A stretch of DNA of 64,000 nucleotides from Bradyrhizobium sp. ISRA430 (GCF_029909975.1 NZ_CP094516.1:3844001-3908000), one strand, 5' to 3'. Shown: positions 9,014-18,162, counted from the stretch's first letter. The notes: generated from the sequence alone by a model not told the origin. Program-made: numbers and translations.

Positions 9014-9565
9014 CGGCGGAAGAGCTGACAACCAAGCATCGCGGTCAGTGCAATTCGCGCTGGCGGGCTCCGCCATCTTCAGGCGTGTGGAAAGGCCCAA
9101 CTGCCAAGAGCGACCGTTAAGGTCAGCCCGGCCTCGTTGGACCCATCATCCTTACTTGCGCGGGGCAGGATCGTGAGCGGCTCTTGGTCAATCTGGCATT
9201 CTTGAACTTCGACTCAAAGACACAAGCTCTGGCATTCCAGGAATGACGATTTAGGCGAGGTTGCCGCGAAGACCGCAATTTGCCACGTCACAATCCGTGC
9301 GTTGATCTATGTCAAACAACCGCGTCGTTGATCAAAGGTCATCGCTGGCGCGCTCTTTTGCGGCATTTGCCGGAGTAAGTGTCGGCCACAATTGTGTCGC
9401 AAACACCACATTGATCAGGGGTAGTGGTGGCGCTAGAGTGCTACGTCCTAAGAATGGGCTTGATCCACGCCGTTCTATGAAAAGCTGACGAATTCATTTT
9501 GACGAACTGATTGTGTGTAACCGTTACGTGTAGCAGCGCACTTTTTCGCCTCGGGGGAGGCCGAA
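9014..9565. other. 550-bp intergenic region before the first AraC-like gene
   Basis: No gene seen. It holds one FNR/FixK-like palindrome (9302-9315, listed separately) and a second TTGATCAA palindrome near 9328. It separates the end of the orphan binding-protein gene from the AraC-like regulator. Confidence 0.5.
9302..9315. promoter_or_regulatory. Candidate FNR/FixK-type box
   Basis: TTGATCTATGTCAA fits the TTGA-N6-TCAA form of the FNR/FixK anaerobox. It lies about 250 bp upstream of the AraC-like gene at 9566. The match is by eye; oxygen control is an inference. Confidence 0.4.
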
Positions 9566-10573
9566 ATGCCCTGGAGTAGAGTTCTTTCCTTTTCAGATCC
9601 GTTGGATTGCCAGGCGGCGATCCTAGCTGCCGATGTCGAGATACTACCAACCACGAAAGATGATTTTGAAGTCGAGATCACGCAGATCGGCGCCAACCGG
9701 CTCTGGGTGCAAGGTCTTCACGCATCCGCGCCAACAGTCTGCACTGTCGCCTGCAAACCCGAGCGGCGGTCGATCGGTTTTCTGACCGAATCTAATTCGT
9801 CGCCGCTCCAGCACTGCGGGTTGGACGTCTCGCCCGGCGACATCATCGTCAACAGGTCCGACGTCGTCCATCGGCGATCAGGCCACGATTTCAACTACGG
9901 CTCGCTCTCTCTACCAACCGACGAGCTGAATCAAGCAATCGAAGCGATCATAGGCCGAGAGCTCGTAGAACAATCAGATCCGCGCATTGTTCATCCACAT
10001 CCTCAATTGATGTCACGGCTTTTGAAGCGGCATTGGGCGATCAGACAGCTCGCCCATCACACTCCAGATGTACTCCAAATCCCGGAGGTGCTTCGCGCAC
10101 TGGAGAATGAACTCATCCACGTCATGGTCCGATGTCTCGCCGACGGCATCGCCCTAGAACCCACAACGGGTGACCGCCACCACGATGCGATCGTCGCGCG
10201 TTTCGAAGAGTTCTTGGCGGCAAATCCCGACCGGCCGCTTTATCTCACCGAAATCTGCGGCGCGATAGGCGTCGCGGAGCGAACACTTCGCGCCTCCTGC
10301 GAAGAGCATCTGGGCATGGGGCCGATCCGTTTTCTCACCCTGCGCCGGATGCACCTCGCGCGTTACGCGTTGCTGCGGGCAGATCCGTTGAAGTCGACCG
10401 TCACGCGCATTGTCGCCGATCATGGATTTTGGGAGCTTGGCCGCTTTTCGGTCGCCTATCGCGCGCTGTTCGGTGAATCGCCATCCGAGACGTTGCGGCG
10501 CCCGGCGGAGAGGATTGCCGTCCACCTTAATCGGCCATCGTCGCTTGCGGTCACCGAACCTGGATTCGCCTGA
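9566..10573 (+). CDS. AraC-family transcriptional regulator
   Basis: A 335-residue regulator. Residues 1-205 form a ligand-binding-type N-terminal domain. The C-terminal AraC HTH pair follows: LYLTEICGAIGVAERTLRAS as the first helix-turn-helix and VTRIVADHGFWELGRFSVAYRALFGESPSETLR as the second with the usual signature tail. A GGGGGAGG site precedes the start. A second AraC-like gene of the same subfamily lies at 12614. A decayed copy of the 3' end of this gene lies just downstream (10603-10690). It could control the adjacent sulfatase/secreted-protein region, but this is only positional inference. Confidence 0.9.
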   Translation: MPWSRVLSFSDPLDCQAAILAADVEILPTTKDDFEVEITQIGANRLWVQGLHASAPTVCTVACKPERRSIGFLTESNSSPLQHCGLDVSPGDIIVNRSDVVHRRSGHDFNYGSLSLPTDELNQAIEAIIGRELVEQSDPRIVHPHPQLMSRLLKRHWAIRQLAHHTPDVLQIPEVLRALENELIHVMVRCLADGIALEPTTGDRHHDAIVARFEEFLAANPDRPLYLTEICGAIGVAERTLRASCEEHLGMGPIRFLTLRRMHLARYALLRADPLKSTVTRIVADHGFWELGRFSVAYRALFGESPSETLRRPAERIAVHLNRPSSLAVTEPGFA

Positions 10574-10602
10574 GTTCATGGGGCGCAAGCAAGCCCCCGT
10601 AT

Positions 10603-10690
10603 GGGAGCTTCCGTAGCTTCCCGATGCCTACCGCGCTCTCTTTTGACGAGTCGCCGTCTGAGACATTGCGCAGCCCACCCGTCCGGCTGC
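10603..10690 (+). pseudogene. Remnant of a duplicated AraC 3' end
   Basis: The segment starting GGGAGCTT and running through GCCTACCGCGCTCTCTTTTG into ESPSETLR codons aligns by eye with bases 10429-10510 of the AraC gene just upstream. Its reading frame is broken by a one-base insertion around CTCTTTTGACGAG, which also creates a TGA. It is a short, decayed tandem copy and encodes nothing. Confidence 0.6.
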
Positions 10691-11046
10691 AACGCAGCCC
10701 CGTCGTCTCTCGCCCCTGCCGCCGGCTACCGGTAAGCGCGTCTTGTCGTCACCCCCCTGGCCTACTTGAACCTTGCGCAGGAACCAGTGGGCGACGACCA
10801 GCTTCAATCGCCAGTCCCGTGGATAGCGCGCCATCAACTTAGGAACGCCGTGACTTTCCTGGCGTTACTCGAGCAGATTGCAAACCGGAATAGGTTGCTC
10901 CGGCTGGCTGCTGACACGGGAGATTCTCGACGCCTGTGATAAAGGCGCGACACCGGCCGCGAAACTTTCCGCGCCTTGGAAAAAGCTCCGGATAAGTCGG
11001 TCCGCTCTGTTGCCCGGCTACAGAGTCGCTCGTCCACTGCGGCGGG

Positions 11047-11808
11047 ATGCGGAGATTCGTCAACATGCATGGACGTGCCCATCGTCTGGTGTTCGTTTCT
11101 TTCCTTCTGTTTGCGACCACCCAGCATGCTCGTGCCGCCTGCATCGATCCCGCACAGCTCGCGCACTCGACCGTCAGCATCATGCGCCATTTCGACGACG
11201 CCGAGCGCGAAGCGCGTCCGGATCTCATCGGCGTGCGAGGCACCGGTTGGTTCCTGTCTCCAACGACGATCGTCACCGCCGAGCACGTGGCCGCGGGAAT
11301 GAAGCTCGCGAAGGAGGAGTGGAAGCCGCTTGAGATCGCGGACGGAGATGGCAGCCAGTCCATTGCTGCTCGGATTCAGCGCCTGGCGGGAGTCCAGGCG
11401 GAAAAGCTCGCAGTCATCGAGCTCGAACATGCCGCTTCCGCCGCGCGGAGCGTCGCCATCCGGAGGAAGCCGCTCGTGCCGGACGAGCAGGTCATGACGC
11501 TGGCGTATCCGGCCGGCAGCCTACATCCCGTGGGAGGACGGTTCGTTCGTTTCGGGGATGACGGGAAGCTCGCCGGCATGGCACTCCTGGAATTCTATGA
11601 AGGCGAGAACCGCTTGGTCATCGACCATGGCGCTTCGGGGGCACCAGTGATCGATTGCGACGGCCGGGTCGCGGCAGTCATCAGCAACGTGCTCACGCAG
11701 ACTATCGTATGGGCGTCCCGTCAAATACGGATCTCGACGGCGTGGGGAATGCCCAACGTCGTCTCCGTGCCGGTCCAAGCGCTGGATGAATTTGCCCAAG
11801 CCAACTAA
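11047..11808 (+). CDS. Secreted trypsin-like (S1) protease or pseudoprotease
   Basis: A 253-residue protein with a signal peptide (LVFVSFLLFATTQHARA) and a chymotrypsin-fold body. GTGWFLSPTTIVTAEHVA places the catalytic His at about residue 80, and DHGASGAPVIDCDGRV places the Ser at about 197. The position that normally carries Asp (as in DLAVL) reads EKLAVIEL, so the third triad residue may be missing or replaced by Lys. It may therefore be a weak protease or a binding protein. A start at the second ATG (11065) is also possible. It lies between the two AraC genes. Confidence 0.75.
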   Translation: MRRFVNMHGRAHRLVFVSFLLFATTQHARAACIDPAQLAHSTVSIMRHFDDAEREARPDLIGVRGTGWFLSPTTIVTAEHVAAGMKLAKEEWKPLEIADGDGSQSIAARIQRLAGVQAEKLAVIELEHAASAARSVAIRRKPLVPDEQVMTLAYPAGSLHPVGGRFVRFGDDGKLAGMALLEFYEGENRLVIDHGASGAPVIDCDGRVAAVISNVLTQTIVWASRQIRISTAWGMPNVVSVPVQALDEFAQAN

Positions 11809-12011
11809 GACCAAAGTGCAGAACCAACCTTGTTCGCTCGTCTTGGGCGGGACGTAGCGACGAGCGACACCCGTCGTCCGCACGCGCAAGCTACGCAATG
11901 CTGTTGATCGCGTGATAAGCTGGGAGCACCCGCCGCAAGCAACCCCGCGTTCGGTCGGTTTGGTAGTCTCCTCTCACCGTCGACCGTTCAGCAAACAATT
12001 GCGTATCCTTG

Positions 12012-12027
12012 CCGTAATTGCATAGCC
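12012..12027 (+). promoter_or_regulatory. GCATAGC-box copy 1
   Basis: CCGTAATTGCATAGCC. It points toward the secreted-protein start at 12131, 103 nt between. It is a member of a motif family (CCGAA-N3-GCATAGC) repeated 12 times between here and 29.6 kb. Confidence 0.55.
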
Positions 12028-12130
12028 GCTCCCGCTCCGCCCCCAATATCGTTTCACAGGCGGGCTGACACCTCTCCGGGCACCGCTCGGCGTGCCGGCG
12101 AGTTGCCTAGTGTTCGTCGAGGAGGCAAAT

Positions 12131-12370
12131 ATGTTCTGGATGCGAACGGCCTTTGCTATCGCTTTACTCGTTCCATGTCTTTCAACCTCACTGCAGGCGC
12201 AAACGGCAAAAAAGATGGACGTCAGAGCGGCACGTGCTGAATGCTTCAGGCAGGCTAATGCCGCAGCAAACAACGTGTCGGTCGGTTTTTCCGGCGCGAC
12301 TGCCGACAGGCAGGCTCTTGGAATGGACGCCTATCGTGATTGTTGCCGCAAAATGGGGATACGGCCATAA
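12131..12370 (+). CDS. Small secreted Cys-containing protein
   Basis: A 79-residue protein with a GAGGAGG ribosome site. The signal peptide (FAIALLVPCLSTSLQAQ) is followed by a short, basic, helical mature domain with three Cys (ECFRQANAAANN... RDCCRKMGIRP). The family is unknown to me. A strong hairpin terminator follows 17 nt after the stop, which supports a real monocistronic gene. A GCATAGC-box lies upstream. The longer ORF from 12092 starts before the RBS and is not used. Confidence 0.75.
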   Translation: MFWMRTAFAIALLVPCLSTSLQAQTAKKMDVRAARAECFRQANAAANNVSVGFSGATADRQALGMDAYRDCCRKMGIRP

Positions 12371-12387
12371 ACATTCGGTCGTTCTCT

Positions 12388-12416
12388 GAAAGACCGCCCC
12401 TTCAGGGCGGTCTTTC
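12388..12416 (+). terminator. Intrinsic-type terminator hairpin
   Basis: GAAAGACCGCCC and GGGCGGTCTTTC form a 12-bp perfect stem with a short CTTCA-type loop. The stem's own TCTTTC plus AATT serves as a weak T-tract. It ends the gene at 12131-12370. Confidence 0.8.
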
Positions 12417-12499
12417 AATTGATCGCCGCGCCTCGTCGAGATCCTTCCCGCCTGCCGAACTTGCATAGTCATCGGACTCCGCAATGCACCTTCGAAGTT

Positions 12500-12515
12500 C
12501 CGAAGGCGCATAGCC
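12500..12515 (+). promoter_or_regulatory. GCATAGC-box copy 2
   Basis: CCGAAGGCGCATAGCC, 98 nt before the start chosen for the second AraC-like gene. If that regulator binds the motif, this would be an autoregulatory site. Confidence 0.5.
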
Positions 12516-12613
12516 GAAAGGCGTCAATTGCCCAATGCTGGCTCCCTCGGTGCGACCTAAGAAGTTTCAACCGGTCGCAAGAACTGTTCCGCCGATCCGA
12601 CGGGGCATGGGAT

Positions 12614-13588
12614 ATGGCCGAAGGCGGTACACGCACATTTTGCGATCCGGATGGTTACGCGGCCGCGTTTGGCAACGTAGGCGTCAACCTCACGATTGCA
12701 GGCGCCGGAGACTTCAGGGCCCGGCTGACACGGTTGAAACTGAATCATCTGGAAATTTATCGGTGTTGCGAGAGTCTCCCCCGCATAGCCTATATCTCGC
12801 TGCTCCCCGGACGGACCTTCCTGTCGTTTCCAGTCGCCAACGCATCCCTCAGATGCGGCGGATTGGCCTTGCGAAACGGCGACATGGTCCTTCACAGCGG
12901 CGGCGAGCGCGTGCATCAACGCTCCAACGGTGAGTGCCAGTGGGGCTTGCTCTCGTTACCGTCCGAGCAACTCGCCGATGGCGGCAAGGCATTGACCGGA
13001 CGGCTGATCGCGTCGCCACGCCTCAACAGGATACTCCGTCCTTCGCGCGCGACAACGTCAAGATTCCAGAGCCTGTTCAGGCAAGCCTGCCATCTCGCGG
13101 AAACCCGAAAGGAGTTGACCGAGCGCCCCGAGATCGCAAGAGCGCTGGAGCAAGAAATGCTTCACGCTGTCACCCATTGCCTGGCTGCCAACGAGGCGGA
13201 CGACCATCCCAGGAGAAGACATCATCATGCCGCTGTCATGGTTCGCCTCGAAGAAACACTGCGCAAACGCATTGATCAGAAGCTCAACATGCCAACGCTT
13301 TGTGCGGAGATCGGTGTAGCCGAACGAACCTTGCGGATGTGTTGCGCCGAGTTTCTTGGCGTGAGCCCTACACGATATCTTTTGTTGCAGCGCTTGAACA
13401 AGGCCCGCGCCGCGCTGCGGTCTGCCGATCCTTCAAAATCGAGCGTTGCTGAAGTCGCCCGAAATCATCAGTTCCTGGAGCTTGGCCGCTTTTCGGTGAC
13501 GTATCGCACCACTTTCGGTGAATCGCCCTCGACCACACTGCAACGCGCTCGGCAGCCTGGAGCACAGGATTCTGCCGCATCGTCCTGA
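12614..13588 (+). CDS. Second AraC-family regulator, paralogue of the one at 9566
   Basis: A 324-residue protein if started at 12614, where the N-terminus (MAEGGTRTFCDPDGY) aligns with MPWSRVLSFSDPLDC of the paralogue at 9566. The ORF stays open to 12419, but that stretch overlaps the GCATAGC-box and is unlikely to be coding. The C-terminal AraC domain shows NMPTLCAEIGVAERTLRMC and VAEVARNHQFLELGRFSVTY with a FGESPSTTLQ tail. The two proteins share their layout throughout. The gene is convergent with the NodT gene, with a 5-bp gap. It is a candidate master regulator of the surrounding motif-bearing genes. Confidence 0.88.
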   Translation: MAEGGTRTFCDPDGYAAAFGNVGVNLTIAGAGDFRARLTRLKLNHLEIYRCCESLPRIAYISLLPGRTFLSFPVANASLRCGGLALRNGDMVLHSGGERVHQRSNGECQWGLLSLPSEQLADGGKALTGRLIASPRLNRILRPSRATTSRFQSLFRQACHLAETRKELTERPEIARALEQEMLHAVTHCLAANEADDHPRRRHHHAAVMVRLEETLRKRIDQKLNMPTLCAEIGVAERTLRMCCAEFLGVSPTRYLLLQRLNKARAALRSADPSKSSVAEVARNHQFLELGRFSVTYRTTFGESPSTTLQRARQPGAQDSAASS

Positions 13589-13593
13589 CGCAT

Positions 13594-15210
13594 TCACCAT
13601 TCCGGAGGCCGGACCGTCGGTCCAATGTCTGCGGGCGAAGGAAGACCCGGGGCCGGCGGCTGCGGCTGGCTGGCCGGCGGCAGCAGTTCTCCCCAGTTGG
13701 TCCGCGCCCGCATTTGGTCGCGCGTCGCAGCGGTCACGAAATAGCTGTCCTCCCGTATCTGCCATCCGCCCCCGAGCGCGCGGTAGATGGCGGTGGCACC
13801 GAGTGCGACATTGGCCAAGGCTGTCGCCACGCTGCTCTCCGCCTGAAACAAATTCTGCTCGGCAGTGAGCACGGTCGTGAAATCTGTAGCCCCTTGCTCG
13901 TACTGTTCCGTACCAATTCTCAAGGCGCCGCGTGCAGCGTCGGCGCTCTTGCGCAAGTATCCGACCTGCAGGCGCGACTGCCGGAAGGCGGAAATGCCGT
14001 CGTCGACCTGCTGCTGAGCTTTGAGGACCGTGTTTTGATAGTCGACCAACAACTGTTGCAGCTTGGCATCTTGCAGACGCACGTTGTTGGTGATCTGCCC
14101 GTAGTTCAGGATATTCCATTGAAACGACGGACCGGCGGCATAGGTCACGCCCCTGGAGCTGACGAGTTGGCCCAGGTTATGGCCGTTGGCAGTACTGGCC
14201 GCGCCTCCGAACGTGCCGGTGATACTGATGGCCGGATAGAGCTGCGCCTCGGCCACGCCGATCTGGGCGTTCTGCGCCAGTGCGGCAAGCTCCGCGGCGC
14301 GAACGTCCGGCCGGCGACGGAGCAGATCCGCCGGGATGCCGACGGCGATCGTGCTGGGCGGTACTGGTATCCTGCCTCTCGACCGGGCGAGTAGCGCCGC
14401 CAGCGAGACGGGTGGGAGGCCGAGCAGCACACGGAGCGCGTTCTCTCCCTGTTGCAACTGGATGGTGAGCTGTGGAATCGCCGCTCGCGTCTGCTCGAGA
14501 ACGTTAGTCGCCTGAAAGACGTCGCGTTCGCTGCTGCCGCCCCCGGTGTATTTTGCCTTCGCGATCTTGAGGCTTTGCTCCTGTTTGCTGATGTTGGAAT
14601 GGGCGATCGCGATCAACTGCTCCGTGGTGCGGATACCGATATACGTTGCCGCGACATCACCCAGAAGGGTCACCAGAACGTCGTCGTAGCTCGCGATCGA
14701 AGCAAGATAGGCGCCATCAGCCGATTCAACACCACGCCGAAACCTGCCCCAGAAGTCCAACTCCCAGGCAGCCTGTGCGGCAAGCGAATCGGTCCAGAAC
14801 TGCGTGGGTGTTGCGTTCGGAAGGGCAAGTGGCGTAGCAGCGCTGGGCTGGGTATAGATCAACGATCCCGTCCCCTGTTGCACCTGCGGATAGAACGAGC
14901 CGATGGCGATGCCCAGCACAGCACGGGCCTGGAGCACGCGGGTCCCCGCACTCAACAAAGTGAGGTTCTGGCCGTAGGCAATCCGGACCAACTCGTTCAG
15001 CGTAGGATCGCGGAACGTCTTCCACCAATCGCGATAATCCTGGTGACCCGATCTGATCGAGCCGCTCTTCGCGCTGAGAAACTCGTCGGCGATCGGGGCT
15101 GCCGGCGGAATGAAGTCCGGACCGACCGCGCAGCCAGCCAGCGGTAGAACTAGCGCTGCCGACAGGGCGCGACGTCTTGCTCCGCGTCGGACGAGGCGGA
15201 GAATCTCCAT
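13594..15210 (-). CDS. RND/MFS-type outer-membrane efflux lipoprotein (NodT/OprM family)
   Basis: A 538-residue protein from the ATG at 15210 (GGGGGAGG upstream). A lipoprotein signal with lipobox LAGC precedes AVGPDFIPPAAP, typical of NodT/OprM. Two TolC-like repeats follow, with DWWKTFRDPTLNELVRIA early and PADLLRRRPDVRAAE in the middle, the family signature. It forms the outer-membrane channel of a tripartite exporter. Its inner-side partner is most likely the HlyD protein encoded upstream on the same strand (166-bp gap with its own GCATAGC-box). No RND pump lies in this set; mdtABC is 38 kb away. Confidence 0.92.
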   Translation of the reverse strand: MEILRLVRRGARRRALSAALVLPLAGCAVGPDFIPPAAPIADEFLSAKSGSIRSGHQDYRDWWKTFRDPTLNELVRIAYGQNLTLLSAGTRVLQARAVLGIAIGSFYPQVQQGTGSLIYTQPSAATPLALPNATPTQFWTDSLAAQAAWELDFWGRFRRGVESADGAYLASIASYDDVLVTLLGDVAATYIGIRTTEQLIAIAHSNISKQEQSLKIAKAKYTGGGSSERDVFQATNVLEQTRAAIPQLTIQLQQGENALRVLLGLPPVSLAALLARSRGRIPVPPSTIAVGIPADLLRRRPDVRAAELAALAQNAQIGVAEAQLYPAISITGTFGGAASTANGHNLGQLVSSRGVTYAAGPSFQWNILNYGQITNNVRLQDAKLQQLLVDYQNTVLKAQQQVDDGISAFRQSRLQVGYLRKSADAARGALRIGTEQYEQGATDFTTVLTAEQNLFQAESSVATALANVALGATAIYRALGGGWQIREDSYFVTAATRDQMRARTNWGELLPPASQPQPPAPGLPSPADIGPTVRPPEW

Positions 15211-15328
15211 TGACGCAACCTCCCCCCAGTTGCTCACATGCCCCCTCTCAACCCTATCAATTTTGACAATCGCCCGTGCCGGACGTTCACGGCGTTGACT
15301 ACAAAATCGCGCGCTGAGGCATTAATGT

Positions 15329-15343
15329 CACATGCAAATTCGG
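15329..15343 (-). promoter_or_regulatory. GCATAGC-box copy 3 (weaker)
   Basis: On the minus strand it reads CCGAATTTGCATGTG, diverging at the last three positions. It points toward the NodT start at 15210, 118 nt between. Confidence 0.35.
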
Positions 15344-15376
15344 CAAATCCATCCCGGGCCGCCAAACAGGCTCGGC

Positions 15377-16678
15377 CTAACTCTTGGCCACGGTCGGCAC
15401 GACGTACAGCAGCCACTTCTTCATCCGAATTGCGACCTTGGAGATGATGTGGGTTGGCTTGCCCACGTGGGTGTAGATGGCGGCACTTCCCCCAGAGCCG
15501 ATGGACAGATTGCGTGAGACGGCCGGATCATCGAAAAGAATCTTGACCGCATAGGCGCCGGTCGATCCGACCCTCGCCGCTGTCGGGATGTCTCCGCTGG
15601 TTGTGAATTGACCGCCACCGGAGGCAGGTATGACGGCGTCCACCTTTCCGGTGAACAATCGGCCTGGATAAGGATCGAGCACCAATTCCACGTCGTCACC
15701 TGGCTTTACATTCACGAGCCAGTTCTGAGGATATACGGCCCCAACGGCGATGCTTGAGGTGTCGACGAAGGTCCCGGCTGCTGCGAGCGGCATAGGCACC
15801 AGCATGGTCCCCGCTTGGACCTGCCAGTTCACCACGTATCCATCAGCCGGCGCCGTCATCCGGCACTGCGCGAGGTTGAAGCGCGCGTCCCCCAATTGCG
15901 CCTCTACAGCGGGTACGCCGCTCTGGGCCACGACCACGGCGAAGGCGGCCTGACGCGCCGCTGCTTCCGCCTGCTGCAGCGTAGACTGAGCAGCGGCCAA
16001 TGCGGCCACCGCCTGTTGCTCGGCAGCCTGTGCCTGCGTGACGCCAGCCGCGGCCTGCTGAACGGCGGCATCCGCCTCCTGGCGCTGCTGCTTGGCCTCG
16101 GCCACCTTAAGCTGGCTGATTGCGGCGACGTCAGCTCGCTGAATGTTCAAGGCGATCTGTTCCTGCGTCTTGGCCAGCTCAGCAGCCGCCTTTGTTTTGT
16201 TGAGGGCGGCTTGCGCGTTGGCGACGGCCGCTTTGGCTTGTTCAACCGCGGCTTGCGCCTGAGCGACTCCGTCCTTGGATTTCGCAATATTGGCATCCGC
16301 CGCTTCCGCACTGGCCTGCGCCTGCTCGACGTTCGCCTTCGATGCCTTGAGCTGCGCCTCAAGCTGATCAACCGTATATTGGTACGGCGCCGGATCGATC
16401 TCGAGGAGCAAGTCGCCTTTCTTCATCGGCTTGTTCGCCTCGGCATGCACGGCTCGGACCTGTCCTTTCACATAGGGGACGAGTTGGACGACGTATTGCG
16501 TCGTCACCAACCGTCCCGTCAGCGGCGCCGACACCGTCCATGCCACCACCACGCCGCCGATCAGGAGGACGCCGGCTAGGATCATGCCTGCGATGAGGTA
16601 AGGCCGCGGCTTCAGGCGCAATACCTTGAAGAGCACCAGCACGACCGCGGCATAGACGATGATCAGAAATGCAATCAT
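15377..16678 (-). CDS. HlyD-family membrane fusion protein (YiaV/EmrA-like)
   Basis: A 433-residue protein from the ATG at 16678 (GAGGAG upstream; the start overlaps the DUF3302 stop by 4 bp as ATGA). Two hydrophobic N-terminal helices are followed by a biotinyl-lipoyl-like half (VPYVKGQVRAVHAEANKPMKKGDLLLEIDP). A very long Ala/Gln-rich coiled coil (about residues 95-270) comes next, then a second lipoyl half (MTAPADGYVVNWQVQAGTM) and a beta-barrel domain. With DUF3302 upstream this is the same pair as E. coli yiaW-yiaV. It bridges an inner-membrane partner to the NodT channel. A dedicated pump is not visible. Confidence 0.9.
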   Translation of the reverse strand: MIAFLIIVYAAVVLVLFKVLRLKPRPYLIAGMILAGVLLIGGVVVAWTVSAPLTGRLVTTQYVVQLVPYVKGQVRAVHAEANKPMKKGDLLLEIDPAPYQYTVDQLEAQLKASKANVEQAQASAEAADANIAKSKDGVAQAQAAVEQAKAAVANAQAALNKTKAAAELAKTQEQIALNIQRADVAAISQLKVAEAKQQRQEADAAVQQAAAGVTQAQAAEQQAVAALAAAQSTLQQAEAAARQAAFAVVVAQSGVPAVEAQLGDARFNLAQCRMTAPADGYVVNWQVQAGTMLVPMPLAAAGTFVDTSSIAVGAVYPQNWLVNVKPGDDVELVLDPYPGRLFTGKVDAVIPASGGGQFTTSGDIPTAARVGSTGAYAVKILFDDPAVSRNLSIGSGGSAAIYTHVGKPTHIISKVAIRMKKWLLYVVPTVAKS

Positions 16679-17025
16679 TGCCGCATCTCCTCGTGGGCAG
16701 GGAGGCTGCGCAGTTGAGATTGCTGTTTGGTGGCCGCCTCTGGTTCGGCCACGTCCGGTGCATTCTGATCGTTTTGGGCTCTCGAAGCGGCCGATCCGGA
16801 TGGCGTGATGAAGGCCCAGATCAATGCCAGCGGCCACAGCAATCCGCCCGTCGCGATGCCGATCCAGCCGGCGACGTTGACGGCAGAAGCCTGCGGATGC
16901 CCCCATTTCCGAGCGAGTCGACCCGGTAGTTGCCCCAAGCTGACGAAGATGATCACCGCCACCACGATCAGAACGGCAAACACCACAAATGCGAATGCGT
17001 CCAATACGCCAAATGAGGCATCCAT
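16675..17025 (-). CDS. DUF3302 inner-membrane protein (YiaW-like)
   Basis: A 116-residue protein with two membrane helices (AFVVFAVLIVVAVIIFVSLG and VAGWIGIATGGLLWPLALIWAF) joined by a short basic loop (LPGRLARKWGHP). A polar Gln/Ala-rich tail follows. This is the DUF3302 layout, and the 4-bp overlap with an HlyD gene is the family's usual context. It probably helps assemble or regulate the exporter. It is the first gene of this minus-strand set; a GCATAGC-box lies 194 bp upstream. Confidence 0.85.
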   Translation of the reverse strand: MDASFGVLDAFAFVVFAVLIVVAVIIFVSLGQLPGRLARKWGHPQASAVNVAGWIGIATGGLLWPLALIWAFITPSGSAASRAQNDQNAPDVAEPEAATKQQSQLRSLPAHEEMRQ

Positions 17026-17219
17026 TGTTGATCCACCTTCTGCCGCGACACGACCGTCAGCGGACGAATGGCGCTTAAGGCAACCCCTCGACGTTAGCAG
17101 CGCGCCAGCTCCTTCTTGTGCCTGCTGCAGTGCATCGGCGCGCGGAGGGTGCTCCGCTGCGAAGCGAACTCGACATCTCCCTGCTCTCGATTCTGAAGTT
17201 CACCGGAGCCAGGGACGGT

Positions 17220-17235
17220 GGCTATGCAACTTCGG
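17220..17235 (-). promoter_or_regulatory. GCATAGC-box copy 4
   Basis: On the minus strand it reads CCGAAGTTGCATAGCC, 194 nt upstream of the DUF3302 start at 17025. It would serve the DUF3302-HlyD(-NodT) operon. Confidence 0.55.
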
Positions 17236-17271
17236 CAAATTCGTTCCCCGGCTGCCCCTCCGGGCAAAATC

Positions 17272-17898
17272 CTAACTGCGCCAAAGGCGATCGAGAACCG
17301 CAGCCCTGACAAAGTTCGCGAGACGGGACCGACGGCCAACGCGCGACTTACTGATCAAAGTGGAGTGCTCAACATCGGGGCTCTCGACGAAGATCTTTCG
17401 AGCTTTCATGAATCGCCAGCTAAGCGGATTTCGCTTCTGAAAAATCATCTCAACATCCTGTTGCAGGTATCCGGACAGGACGATGGGCGGCCGAGCAAAC
17501 ACCTCCGGCAGCACCGAGGACAGATTGCTATCGGTCAAAACCTTCCATCGCGAGTGGCCACCCATGAGCGGTGACCGCAAGCTGAACACCACGCGTCCGA
17601 TCCTGGTTTCGCGGATGGCATAGGAGCACATCGCACAAGGCTCAATGGTCGAATAGAGCGTGCAATCATCGAGGCTTGTCGCGCGGAGCTTCTTCTGAGC
17701 CGAAGCAATTGCAACCATTTCGGCGTGTCGCGTAACGTCTCCTTCGACTTTGACCATATTGAGGGATTCGCAAATGAATTCGCCCCGGCGCGCAATGACG
17801 GCCGCAAACGGGTACTCCCCGCTTTTGCCTGCGCATTGCGCGAGAGCAACGCAGCGACGCATCATGATCGCATCTGATTCTGAGTCAGACATTCTCAT
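17272..17898 (-). CDS. Nucleoside/guanine-type deaminase (CDA fold)
   Basis: A 208-residue zinc deaminase. The zinc motif is complete: HAEM around residue 58 (His and catalytic Glu) and PCAMC around 87-91 (two Cys). The upstream AKSGEYPFAAVIARRG and downstream RIGRVVFSL segments are typical of guanine/tRNA-adenosine deaminase relatives. A C-terminal extension of about 60 residues is not part of the core fold. A start at the next ATG (17892) is equally possible. The substrate is not predictable from sequence alone. A GCATAGC-box lies 171 nt upstream. Confidence 0.88.
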   Translation of the reverse strand: MRMSDSESDAIMMRRCVALAQCAGKSGEYPFAAVIARRGEFICESLNMVKVEGDVTRHAEMVAIASAQKKLRATSLDDCTLYSTIEPCAMCSYAIRETRIGRVVFSLRSPLMGGHSRWKVLTDSNLSSVLPEVFARPPIVLSGYLQQDVEMIFQKRNPLSWRFMKARKIFVESPDVEHSTLISKSRVGRRSRLANFVRAAVLDRLWRS

Positions 17899-18069
17899 GG
17901 CGCGAACAGGCCTTTGCGCAATCGGAGCTGTGGGCGACGCTCGTTTGGTTGCGTGCCCGCGCTACGGGGAAATGCTCCGGCTCTCGATTGCATAATCGCA
18001 CTCAAAAGTACGTCAGGACAATTTTCCTTCCGATAAATGATGCAAAGCTAGTTTTGGTTCGCAGTGCTG

Positions 18070-18084
18070 ACTATGCAGATTCGG
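18070..18084 (-). promoter_or_regulatory. GCATAGC-box copy 5
   Basis: Minus strand CCGAATCTGCATAGT, 171 nt upstream of the deaminase start at 17898. Confidence 0.55.
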
Positions 18085-18162
18085 AATCTCGAAGGCCCGC
18101 AGCGAGGCGGGAAGCGCGAGTGGCTGAGCGGAAGTTTGTTGAAGAGGGATAAGCGAATTCCG

